This document shows positions 1-11,305 of a stretch of 64,000 nucleotides of DNA, one piece after another (position 1 is the stretch's first letter; the number at the start of each line of letters is the position of its first letter). A model generated the notes under the pieces. The model had not been told where the DNA came from and did not search any database. It worked only from the letters and a program-made list of their open reading frames with translations. The DNA is from Rutidosis leptorrhynchoides (lineage: Eukaryota > Streptophyta > Magnoliopsida > Asterales > Asteraceae). Position numbers and translations under genes: made by a program. The stretch spans positions 299,682,501 through 299,746,500 of the forward strand of contig NC_092336.1 of NCBI RefSeq assembly GCF_046630445.1. The letters run 5' to 3'.

Positions 1-1640
<1,640 letters not shown>

Positions 1641-1642
1641 GG

Positions 1643-1659
1643 TTGTATCAGAGCGATGG
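1643..1659 (+). promoter_or_regulatory. Primer-binding site of element A, initiator-tRNA-Met type
   Basis: ttgtatcagagcgatgg begins two bases after the LTR end. It is an imperfect match to the usual plant tRNA-Met-complementary word tggtatcagagccagg, which appears perfectly in element D. It marks this LTR as the 5' one and fixes A on the + strand. Confidence 0.8.
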
Positions 1660-2103
1660 TCGTAGCGAACCAGGTCTTGCATTAGTGTGTCTAACAGGTA
1701 GTTGTTATGATGCATTAGTGAGTCTGGACTTCGACCTAGTAGTTGTTAGGTTATATTAATGAGTCTAGACTTGAACCTGGTCTGCATGTCAAAAAGTTTT
1801 GCTTGCCGTTCTTTGTAAAAAAATATCTACCTATCATTGTCAGTCTCGACACGTCTTATTGCAATTATTGCATAGATGGTGTACAGACAAATTCATATCC
1901 CATCACATTAAATCTTTTCGGACACGTTTCCTTAATTCCTTCTGTAATCTACGGGATCTTCTGTACTATACATAGGTATTCTATGTAATTAGAATATCAT
2001 CCGATATCTAAAAATCATTTCATATCGAAAACTCTTTATCTAACCGTACAAGACAGAATTCGCAACTAGTTCAAGTCCCTCGGATTCCGACACCTATTCC
2101 GAT

Positions 2104-2635
2104 ATGGATTTCCACTCAAATTCTGAAAACAGTGTAACCGAAATGGACCAACCAATCATCCATCATCAATTCTGGATGAATTGGGGATGGGTTCGTAACT
2201 TACTTAATCATTGGAGGCAAGAAGAAGGTGATCCTTTCCATCCACCAACCGAATTCACCTCTTGACAAAGAACCTGAGGCACTTACCGGCGAACCAGTTC
2301 GATACACTATAATCACTCTCATTTCCAGGATACCTCGCAATGATTATATGATATCCAAAAATTCTCAACCTTATTCATTCGCTCGTTTAGACCGAAAATC
2401 ATTCCGGAATAATAGAAGAAGTCAACAAACTTCGCGCTCGAGTAATCAATTTGGAGAATATGGTGCAAAACATACCAGCTTCAACAACATCACCGGCACT
2501 AGTAGTACCACCAACATCGGCACCAGTACCACCAATAACATAAACCTCAATATCACCATATGTACTTCGAGTATGATCTTCGTTCTACGTATCGTTCTAC
2601 CTCATTTATCTTCGTTCGACATGGCGATTAGGTAA
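2104..2635 (+). pseudogene. Degenerate gag-position ORF of element A
   Basis: Reading from ATG 2104 gives a frame with a WGWVRNLL-like segment that stops near 2266. The adjacent +1 frame continues with LTGEPVR and runs to 2635, so a frameshift seems to have split one ORF. The same protein is seen in element B on the - strand (start near 25475, also LTGEPIR), interrupted there by a 1.2-kb insert. The second half is rich in Ser, Thr and Asn. I cannot assign a domain. Its place just after the PBS and its conservation in two elements suggest a structural or gag-leader protein (inference). Confidence 0.55.
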
Positions 2636-3715
2636 TCTCTAAAGTTTTAGAGATTATATATTCAAGTTCTAACGGTAAATCAAATGAGATTAATATCATA
2701 TTGACTCATTAAATCCATGATTACATCTAAAGAAAATATATATGTAAGTATATTTTCATAAAGATTGTAATTAAAAATTCTTTCATACAAACTGTTAATG
2801 GTGAAAATATTTTAACGGGTAGGTAATACCCGAGGAATATTTAGATTTCACATTAATAAGTTACACTATACATTCTTCGAATCTGATTCAACAGTCATTT
2901 ACTATCCTACTTACATCCACAGATATATACGAATCCGTTCACCACAGAATAACCATTTTCATTCAATTTCATATTTAGATTTTGACTTATCAGAATCCAA
3001 CAAGTGGCATAATGAAGAAAACATTGGATAAAATAAAATTTGTTAGAAACAAATAAATTAACTATGAGAAATTTTATTAAGAATCCACGCTAACAAAATT
3101 CTAGCTAACTGTTCCTAGCTAACTGTTAATTCCTTATTACATTTTATTTATCACAATTTATTTATCGCAAATTTAATTCTCGCCATTTTGTTTATCGTCA
3201 TTTAATTTCTGTTATTTATTTTATGCACTTTATTTATAGTCATTTAAATACTGTTATTTACGTATTTTAAATATCGGGACACATATACAATGTTTTGAAA
3301 TATCATATCGACGCATCTATATATATTATTTGGAATAACCATAGACACTCTATATGCATTAATGATCGAGTTAGCTATACAGGGTTGAGGTTGATTCTAA
3401 AATAATATATATACTTTGAGTTGTGATCGAGTCTGAGACATGTATACAATGGGTCACGATACGTATTAATTAATTCGAATATTATATATTAAACTATATA
3501 TGAATTATTGAACTATTAACTATAGACTACTAATTGTGGACTACTAACCCTGAAAAATTAAAATGAATTAAAATATTGATTATAACATATGAAACTAAAC
3601 ATTTCTTCAAGTTTTCCATTTGATTTCATCTTAAACCTCATTTGTATCTTGACGATTAGAATCTGCATTCAAACTTTTCATGATTCTTGAAAACACCTCA
3701 ATCGAGAGGATGAAC
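2636..3715 (+). other. Non-coding internal segment of element A, left of insertion B
   Basis: AT-rich and without a credible ORF. It matches B at about 22660-23700 in reverse complement. Points of structure are the PPT-like hairpin at 2817-2833, a doubled ctagctaactgtt word near 3110, and 3270-3545, which resembles part of element C's LTR at 6187-6440. It ends at 3715 with tgaac, the left target duplication of element B. Confidence 0.75.
2817..2833 (+). promoter_or_regulatory. Internal PPT-like word with hairpin, element A
   Basis: cgggtaggtaatacccg repeats the core of the 3' polypurine tract (aacgggtaggtac before the 3' LTR) and continues into an inverted partner, giving a short hairpin. 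The same arrangement occurs in B and C. Confidence 0.6.
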
Positions 3716-4024
3716 TGTGATGACCCGTCCTAATCCACCTGGACGAAGTCTTTAACAACTGGTTCCATTGCGAGGTACAGACCTCTATATGTCTTGAACG
3801 ACTTCATGTAATATCTTTATAATGAGAAAATGCACAGCGGAAGACTTAATTCGTACCTGAGAATAAACATGCTTAAAAGTGTCAACCAAAAGGTTGGTGA
3901 GTTCATAGGTTTATCATAACAATCATTTCAATATATTAATAGACCACAAGATTTTCGTTTATAAATATATGTACATTCGCAAGTGTATAAAAGTATTCTA
4001 TAAGTTGCAGGCACCCGGTAACAA
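3716..4024 (-). repeat. Element B 3' LTR, distal fragment left of insertion C
   Basis: Matches 25918-26224 of B's other LTR with roughly ten substitutions. Its last five bases aacaa (4020-4024) are the left target duplication of element C. The LTR resumes at 17458. Confidence 0.92.
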
Positions 4025-7000
4025 TGTAGTGACCCGAACTTTTCCATGTTTATATATATTAATTTAGATTGATATTTACATGATTAAATGTTTCCAACAT
4101 GTTAAGCAATCAAACTTGTTAAGACTTGATTAATTGAAATATGTTTCATATAGACAATTGACCACCCAAGTTGACCGGTGATTCACGAACGTTAAAACTT
4201 GTAAAAACTATACAATGACATATATATGGTTATATATATAGTTAACATGTTTTTATTATAAGTATGTATCTCATTAGTTATTTTAACAATGAGTTATATA
4301 CATAAAAATGAGACTATTAATTTAAGAAACTCGAAAACGGTATATATAACGATTATCGTTATAACAACGTCTTACTAGGTACATATGAATCATATTAAGA
4401 TATTGATACACTTGGTTAATTATGTTAAATGATAAGTAAATATATTATTAAGTGTATTAACAATGAAATACATATGTAAAAATAAGACTACTAACTTAAT
4501 GATTTCGAAACGAGACATATATGTAACGATTATCGTTGTAACGACATTTAACTGTATATACATCATACTAAGATATATTATATATCATAATATCATGATA
4601 ATATAATAATTTAACATCTCATTTGTTATAATAAACAATGGGTTAACAACATTCAACAAGATCGTTAACCTAAAGGTTTCAAAACAACATTTACATGTAA
4701 CGACTAACGATGACTTAACGACTCAGTTAAAATGTATATACATGTAGTGTTTTAATATGTATTCATACACTTTTGAAAGACTTCAAAATACTTCTACTTA
4801 ACAAAAATGCTTACAATTACATCCTCGTTCAGTTTCATCAACAATTCTACTCGTATGCACCCGTATTCGTACTCGTACAATACACAGCTTTTAGATGTAT
4901 GTACTATTGGTATATACACTCCAATGATCAGCTCTTAGCAGCCCATGTGAGTCACCTAACACATGTGGGAACCATCATTTGGCAACTAGCATGAAATATC
5001 TCATAAAATTACAAAAATATGAGTAATCATTCATGACTTATTTACATGAAAACAAAATTACATATCCTTTATATCTAATCCATACACCAACGACCAAAAA
5101 CACCTACAAACACTTTCATTCTTCAATTTTCTTCATCTAATTGATCTCTCTCAAGTTCTATCTTCAAGTTCTAAGTGTTCTTCATATATTTTACAAGTTC
5201 TAGTTACATAAAATCAAGAATACTTTCAAGTTTGCTAGCTCACTTCCAATCTTGTAAGGTGATCATCCAACCTCAAGAAATCTTTGTTTCTTACAGTAGG
5301 TTATCATTCTAATACAAGGTAATAATCATATTCAAACTTTGGTTCAATTTCTATAAATATTACAATCTTATTTCAAGTGATGATCTTACTTGAACTTGTT
5401 TTCGTGTCATGATTCTGCTTCATGAACTTCGAGCCATCCAAGGATCCGTTGAAGCTAGATCCATTTTTCTATTTTCCAGTAGGTTTATCCAAGGAACTTA
5501 AGGTAGTAATGATGTTCATAACATCATTCGATTCATACATATAAAGCTATCTTATTCGAAGGTTTAAACTTGTAATCACTAGAACATAGTTTAGTTAATT
5601 CTAAACTTGTTCGCAAACAAAAGTTAATCCTTCTAACTTGACTTTTAAAATCAACTAAACACATGTTCTATATCTATATGATATGCTAACTTAATGATTT
5701 AAAACCTGGAAACACAAAAAACACCGTAAAACCGAATTTACGCCGTCGTAGTAACACCGCGGGCTGTTTTGGGTTAGTTAATTAAAAACTATGATAAACT
5801 TTGATTTAAAAGTAGTTATTCTGAGAAAATGATTTTTATTATGAACATGAAACTATATCCAAAAATTATGGTTAAACTCAAAATGGAAGTATGTTTTCTA
5901 AAATGGTCATCTAGACGTCGTTCTTTCGACTGAAATGACTACCTTTACAAAAATGACTTGTAACTTATTTTTCCGACTATAAACCTATACTTTTTCTGTT
6001 TAGATTCATAAAATAGAGTTCAATATGAAACCATAGCAATTTGATTCAATCAAAACGGATTTAAAATGAAGAAGTTATGGGTAAAACAAGATTGGATAAT
6101 TTTTCTCATTTTAGCTACGTGAAAATTGGTAACAAATCTATTCCAACCATAACTTAATCAACTTGTATTGTATATTATGTAATCTTGAGATACCATAGAC
6201 ACGTATACAATGTTTCGACCTATCATGTCGACACATCTATATATATTTCGGAACAACCATAGACACTCTATATGTGAATGTTGGAGTTAGCTATACAGGG
6301 TTGAGGTTGATTCCAAAATATATATAGTTTGAGTTGTGATCAATACTGAGATACGTATACACTGGGTCGTGGATTGATTCAAGATAATATTTATCGATTT
6401 ATTTCTGTACATCTAACTGTGGACAACTAGTTGTAGGTTACTAACGAGGACAGCTGACTTAATAAACTTAAAACATCAAAATATATTAAAAGTGTTATAA
6501 ATATATTTTGAACATACTTTGATATATATGTATATATTGTTATAGGTTCGTGAATCAACCAGTGGTCAAGTCTTACTTCCCGACGAAGTAAAAATCTGTA
6601 AAAGTGAGTTATAGTCCCACTTTTAAAATCTAATATTTTTGGGATGAGAATACATGCAGGTTTTATAAATGATTTACAAAATAGACACAAGTACGTGAAA
6701 CTACATTCTATGGTTGAATTATCGAAATCGAATATGCCCCTTTTTATTAAGTCTGGTAATCTAAGAATTAGGGAACAGACACCCTAATTGACGCGAATCC
6801 TAAAGATAGATCTATTGGGCCTAACAAACCCCATCCAAAGTACCGGATGCTTTAGTACTTCGAAATTTATATCATATCCGAAGGGTGTCCCGGAATGATG
6901 GGGATATTCTTATATATGCATCTTGTTAATGTCGGTTACCAGGTGTTCACCATATGAATGATTTTTATCTCTATGTATGGGATGTGTATTGAAATATGAA

Positions 7001-7436
7001 ATCTTGTGGTCTATTATTATGATTTGATATATATAGGTTAAACCTATAACTCACCAACATTTTTGTTGACGTTTTAAGCATGTTTATTCTCAGGTGATTA
7101 TTAAGAGCTTCCGCTGTCGCATACTTAAATAAGGACGAGATTTGGAGTCCATGCTTGTATGATATTGTGTAAAAACTGCATTCAAGAAACTTATTTTGTT
7201 GTAACATATTTGTATTGTAAACCATTATGTAATGGTCGTGTGTAAACAGGATATTTTAGATTATCATTATTTGATAATCTACGTAAAGTTTTTTAAACCT
7301 TTATTGATGAAATAAAGGTTATGGTTTGTTTTAAAATGAATGCAGTCTTTGAAAAATGTCTCATATAGAGGTCAAAACCTCGCAACGAAATCAATTAATA
7401 TGGAACGTTTTTAATCAATAAGAACGGGACATTTCA
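4025..7436 (+). repeat. Element C 5' LTR
   Basis: Starts tgtagtgacccg, ends gggacatttca. The inverted-repeat arms gattcacgaac (4180-4190) and gttcgtgaatc (6546-6556) bracket a family-specific centre. Downstream of the second arm lies a block common to A, B and C (gacgcgaatcctaaagatag, then the hairpin-like stretch before catgtttattctcagg). Small ORFs inside repeat in the 3' LTR and look non-coding. Confidence 0.95.
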
Positions 7437-7438
7437 GT

Positions 7439-7455
7439 TGGTATCCGAGCGTTGG
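7439..7455 (+). promoter_or_regulatory. Primer-binding site of element C
   Basis: tggtatccgagcgttgg begins two bases after the LTR end and resembles the tRNA-Met-type site with a few mismatches. It is followed by ggtcttagagaacc, and the same word style follows the PBS in B. Confidence 0.8.
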
Positions 7456-7645
7456 TCTTAGAGAACCAGAATTTTGCATTAGTGTGTCTTATCTAGTTTG
7501 TTAGGATGCATTAGTGAGTCTGGACTTCGACCGTGTTTACTTGAAAAATGATTGCTTAACAAATTTTGTTGGAAACTATATATTTTTAACATGTGAATAT
7601 TATGTGATATATTAATCTCTTAACGCGTTTGATATTATGTGATAG

Positions 7646-8260
7646 ATGTCTACCTCTAGAACAAGTCCCATTGACTCACCTAATAATAATGAAGAGTCAA
7701 ATGTAAATTGGAATGATTCGTGGACTGATTCACAAGTTCCCGAAGAGGAACCGGAAGAAGAGTCGGAACCAGAAGAAGAATCGAAACCGGAAGAAGAATC
7801 GGAACCGGATGAAGAAATAGAACCGGTGGGGGAAATAATAAAACGGTTAAGTAAAAGAAAATCCTCAACCAACCGACCAAGGTTAATTATGGTCAATGGT
7901 GTTTCCGCTAAGGAAGCAAAATATTGGGAGGATTACCAATTCTCCGATGAATCGGATTCTGACGAGAATTCCGATGATGTTATAGAAATTACCCCAACTG
8001 AATTTAAAAAGGCAAAAGAAAATAATAAGGGAAAGGGCATAAAAATAGAGAAATCTAATTCCAACCCCGATGAACTTTATATGTATCGTCAACCCCCGAA
8101 GTCCTTAAGTTGTAACAATGACCCGGGAACCTCTAAACCACCAGGTTTTTCTAAACCAATGTGGATAACGACGGCTCGTATTAGGGGAACATCATATATC
8201 CCTAGAAACTTGGAAAAACGAACCAAAATCGAAGAAGAAGAAACAAGCGAGTCGGAATAA
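7646..8260 (+). CDS. Acidic 204-aa protein of unknown function between PBS and gag
   Basis: I do not recognise a family. The ATG at 7646 opens a 204-residue frame about 190 bp after the PBS. Residues about 30-62 are a run of Glu, Pro and Ser repeats (EEESEPEEES type), followed by a basic stretch KRLSKRK near 68-74 that could act as a nuclear localisation signal, then a second acidic Asp/Ser patch near 98-112. No membrane segment, cysteine cluster or catalytic motif is visible, so a disordered, possibly nuclear or nucleic-acid-associated protein is likely (inference). The frame is intact although gag-pol downstream has three stops. It lies upstream of, and in the same sense as, the F-box ORF with a 136-bp gap, so both would sit on the genomic RNA leader. 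Confidence 0.6.
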   Translation: MSTSRTSPIDSPNNNEESNVNWNDSWTDSQVPEEEPEEESEPEEESKPEEESEPDEEIEPVGEIIKRLSKRKSSTNRPRLIMVNGVSAKEAKYWEDYQFSDESDSDENSDDVIEITPTEFKKAKENNKGKGIKIEKSNSNPDELYMYRQPPKSLSCNNDPGTSKPPGFSKPMWITTARIRGTSYIPRNLEKRTKIEEEETSESE

Positions 8261-8396
8261 GATAGTTATATTCGTGTGGTGTAATATATGTAATATAGTG
8301 TGCTTATGCTTTATGATATATGTAAAAATTGCTTGTATTAATAAGTATTTTTTTATGAATCTAACTCTTGTCTATTTTACAGTATAAAAACACAAA

Positions 8397-9080
8397 ATGG
8401 ATAGACAACCCAATATTTTAAGAGACCTACCCGGAGACATGATTGATGAAATCTTGTCTAGAGTCGGTCAGAATTCTTCGGCACAACTATTTAAGGCGAG
8501 ATCAGTTTGTAAGACATTCGAAGAAAGTTCCAAGAATGCCTTGGTTTATAAAAGGCTTTCGTTCGAAAGATGGGGGATATCACATTGGGAAATCCATAAG
8601 TTACGATGTGTTTACTTTGACGCATATATTGCGGGGAACCCAAATGCTATTTTACGCAATGGGTTAAGAAATTATTTTGACTCAATATATCCGAATATTG
8701 GACTTCGTGATTTAGAAAAAGCGGCTAACATGCAACATAAAGAAGCATGTTATGCTTACGGATTAGTAATGTTCGCTTCTCACCAAAGTGAGAACAAGAA
8801 CATTGGGCTACAACTATTAAACAAAACGTTCCCACAAGTGACGGAGTCGGTAATTGGGGTAAGAAATGAGGTTTTTAGATTGTTACGGGACTGTTGGACA
8901 TTACGTAACCCTCGTCCTTTTGACGACGTTACAACACGCTGTCTTATCAACGGCCATAACGGTTATGTTCCACAAGACCAAGGATGGGAAGTAATTCTAG
9001 TAAAACCAGAATGCATGACTTGTTTCTGGACGTATGAATTACGTGTCTTTATTGCCTTTGCTGAACGACTTGTGTACTAG
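8397..9080 (+). CDS. F-box protein ORF carried by element C
   Basis: A 227-residue frame from ATG 8397. Residues about 7-52 read as an F-box: LPGDMIDEILSRV, then VCKTFEESSKN and LVYKRLSF, the usual helix pattern for binding Skp1. Residues about 75-135 follow the pattern of plant F-box proteins of the At1g67623/At2g35280 type (AILRNGLRNYF, GLRDLEKAANMQHKEACYAYG), in which the second part resembles a Sel1/TPR-like helix pair. The C-terminus has CMTCFWTYELRVF. In host cells such proteins are substrate adaptors of SCF ubiquitin ligases; a role here is inference. It lies in sense between the acidic ORF and gag, without an intron or stop, so it looks like a captured host gene that has become part of the element. 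Length is near that of the short plant family members. Confidence 0.8.
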   Translation: MDRQPNILRDLPGDMIDEILSRVGQNSSAQLFKARSVCKTFEESSKNALVYKRLSFERWGISHWEIHKLRCVYFDAYIAGNPNAILRNGLRNYFDSIYPNIGLRDLEKAANMQHKEACYAYGLVMFASHQSENKNIGLQLLNKTFPQVTESVIGVRNEVFRLLRDCWTLRNPRPFDDVTTRCLINGHNGYVPQDQGWEVILVKPECMTCFWTYELRVFIAFAERLVY

Positions 9081-9421
9081 CTAGAATTATCTTCACAACT
9101 ATCTTGTATCAAAGTTATTGTGTGCTATATTTCATGCTTTATGTAAAATAAGCGGTATTGTAAGTTTGTAAAATATTGTATAAAAGTTTGAACGCGAAAT
9201 ATTATTATAATCAGTTTTTCATATAGAATTGTAGTAGTTGAATTGTATATTAGCTACTAAGTATGAACTTAACGGGTAGGTACTACCCGAATTTAAACTT
9301 ATAAAATGCTAATATGAAGAAAAAGCTTTTATAAATGAGTTCATATTATGCTACAAAATACTATTAACTACTCTTAATATTCTGTATGATTAACTTGTTC
9401 CATTTGACTATTTTGAAGGAA
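9081..9421 (+). other. Spacer between F-box ORF and gag in element C
   Basis: About 340 bp, AT-rich, no ORF. It contains the PPT-like hairpin at 9273-9289 and the short repeat around aaaagcttttataa. It may act as an intercistronic leader for gag. Confidence 0.6.
9273..9289 (+). promoter_or_regulatory. Internal PPT-like word with hairpin, element C
   Basis: cgggtaggtactacccg: the stem CGGGTAG/CTACCCG flanks the 3-nt loop GTA. The left arm plus loop equals the core of the real 3' PPT at 14013-14028. The same feature lies at the equivalent place in A and B. Confidence 0.65.
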
Positions 9422-10102
9422 ATGGCACCGACTACTCGACACACCGTGAATATGAATGAAGAAGAATTCCGTACTTTTCTAGCTTCAAACATAGCCGCAG
9501 TACAGGCTGTGCTACATACCAACAATAACCTTGGATCTGGCAGTACAGGAAATCGTGTAGGATGCACCTACAAAGAATTCACTGCCTGCAAACCTTTGGA
9601 ATTTGATGGAACCGAAGGACCGATCGGATTGAAACGGTGGACCGAGAAGGTCGAATTGGTGTTTGCCATAAGTAAGTGTACTGAAGAGGACAAAGTGAAG
9701 TACGCTACGCATACCTTCACAGGTTCTGTGTTAACATGGTGGAATACCTATCTAGAGCAAGTGGGACAAGATGATGCGTACGCACTACCGTGGTCAGCAT
9801 TCAAGCACTTGATGAACGAGAAGTACCGTCCCAGAACTGAGGTCAATAAGCTCAAGACAGAACTTAGAGGGTTACGAACCCAAGGATTTGATATTACCAC
9901 GTACGAAAGACGATTCACAGAATTGTGCCTATTGTGTCCGGGAGCATTCGAAGATGAGGAAGAGAAGATCGACGCGTTTGTGAAAGGATTACCGGAAAGA
10001 ATCCAAGAAGATATAAGTTCACACGAGCCCACCTCTATACAACAGGCATGTAGAATGGCTCACAAACTAGTGAACCAGATTGAAGAAAGAATTAAAGAAT
10101 AG
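9422..10102 (+). CDS. gag: Gag capsid part of element C
   Basis: Residues up to the TAG at 10100-10102. The stretch FDGTEGPIGLKRWTEKVE followed by KVKYATHTFTGSVLTWWNTY and YERRFTELCLLCPG is the retrotransposon Gag capsid domain of Ty3/gypsy elements. This protein would form the virus-like particle in the cytoplasm. It ends early at an in-frame TAG just before the nucleocapsid part, so only a capsid lacking the RNA-binding knuckles would be made, unless the stop is read through. Confidence 0.9.
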   Translation: MAPTTRHTVNMNEEEFRTFLASNIAAVQAVLHTNNNLGSGSTGNRVGCTYKEFTACKPLEFDGTEGPIGLKRWTEKVELVFAISKCTEEDKVKYATHTFTGSVLTWWNTYLEQVGQDDAYALPWSAFKHLMNEKYRPRTEVNKLKTELRGLRTQGFDITTYERRFTELCLLCPGAFEDEEEKIDAFVKGLPERIQEDISSHEPTSIQQACRMAHKLVNQIEERIKE

Positions 10103-11305
10103 ACTGCTGAAGAGGCCAATGTGAAGCAAGTAAAAAGAAAGTGGGAGGAAAACGGTGATAAGAATCACCAATACAACAACAACAGCAATTACAACAATAA
10201 TCGCAACAATTATCCCAACAATCGCAACATCAATCGCAACTACAACAAACGGCCCAACAACAACAACAACAACAACAACAACTACAACAATCATCCCAAC
10301 AACAATAATAACCGCAACAACAACAACAATCAGAAGCAGCTATGCCAAAGGTGTGAAAAGTATCACTCGGGGTTCTGCACCAAATTTTGCAACAAGTGTA
10401 AAAGAAATGGTCATAGCGCGGCGAAGTGTGAGGTCTACGGACCAGGGGTTAATAGAACGAAAGGAACAAATGGTGTCGGAACGAGTAATGGCGGAGCAAG
10501 TAGTGTCGGAGCAAGTTATGCCAATGTAGTTTGTTACAAATGTGGAAAACCGGGCCACATTATTAGAAATTGCCCGAACCAGGAGAACACGAATGGACAA
10601 GGCCGCGGAAGAGTTTTCTATATTAATGCGGCAGAGGCACAGGAAGACCCGGAGCTTGTTACGGGTACGTTTCTTATTGACAATAAATCTGCTTACGTTT
10701 TATTTGATTCGGGTGCGGATAGAAGCTATATGAGTAGAGATTTTTGTGCTAAATTAAGTTGTCCATTGACGCCTTTGGATAGTAAATTTTTACTCGAATT
10801 AGCAAATGGTAAATTAATTTCAGCAGATAATATATGTCGGAATCGAGAAATTAAACTGGTTAGCGAAACATTTAAGATTGATTTGATACCAGTAGAGTTA
10901 GGGAGTTTTGATGTGATAATCGGTATGGACTGGTTGAAAGAAGTGAAAGCAGAGATCGTTTGTTACAAAAATGCAATTCGCATTATACGAGAAAAAGGAA
11001 AACCCTTAATGGTGTACGGAGAAAAGGGCAACACGAAGCTACATCTTATTAGTAATTTGAAGGCACAAAAACTAATAAGAAAAGGTTGCTATGCTGTTCT
11101 AGCACACGTCGAGAAAGTACAAACTGAAGAAAAGAGCATCAATGATGTTCCCATTGCAAAACAATTTCCCGATGTATTTTCGAAAGAATTACCGGGATTA
11201 CCCCCACATCGATCTGTTGAATTTCAAATAGATCTTGTACCAGGAGCTGCACCAATAGCTCGTGCTCCTTACAGACTCGCACCCAGCGAGATGAAAGAAC
11301 TGTAA
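10103..11305 (+). CDS. pol: Gag nucleocapsid, protease and start of RT of element C
   Basis: The same frame continues after the TAG. About 10160-10340 encodes an Asn-rich low-complexity tract from CAA/AAC repeats. Two CCHC zinc knuckles follow: CNKCKRNGHSAAKC (10388-10429) and CYKCGKPGHIIRNC (10532-10573), which bind genomic RNA. The aspartic protease active site is FDSGAD at about 10702-10719, with DVIIGMDWL downstream as the usual flap-side motif. The frame reaches the RT thumb-side lead-in (APYRLAPSEM) and stops at TAA 11303-11305. Confidence 0.9.
   Translation, partial: TAEEANVKQVKRKWEENGDKNHQYNNNSNYNNNRNNYPNNRNINRNYNKRPNNNNNNNNNYNNHPNNNNNRNNNNNQKQLCQRCEKYHSGFCTKFCNKCKRNGHSAAKCEVYGPGVNRTKGTNGVGTSNGGASSVGASYANVVCYKCGKPGHIIRNCPNQENTNGQGRGRVFYINAAEAQEDPELVTGTFLIDNKSAYVLFDSGADRSYMSRDFCAKLSCPLTPLDSKFLLELANGKLISADNICRNREIKLVSETFKIDLIPVELGSFDVIIGMDWLKEVKAEIVCYKNAIRIIREKGKPLMVYGEKGNTKLHLISNLKAQKLIRKGCYAVLAHVEKVQTEEKSINDVPIAKQFPDVFSKELPGLPPHRSVEFQIDLVPGAAPIARAPYRLAPSEMKEL

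Noticed and set aside
4773..4994. ORFs inside C's LTRs (4773-4994, 6427-6690, 6971-7225 and the 3' copies)
   Set aside because: They recur only because the LTR is duplicated, differ in their start between copies, and show no domain.
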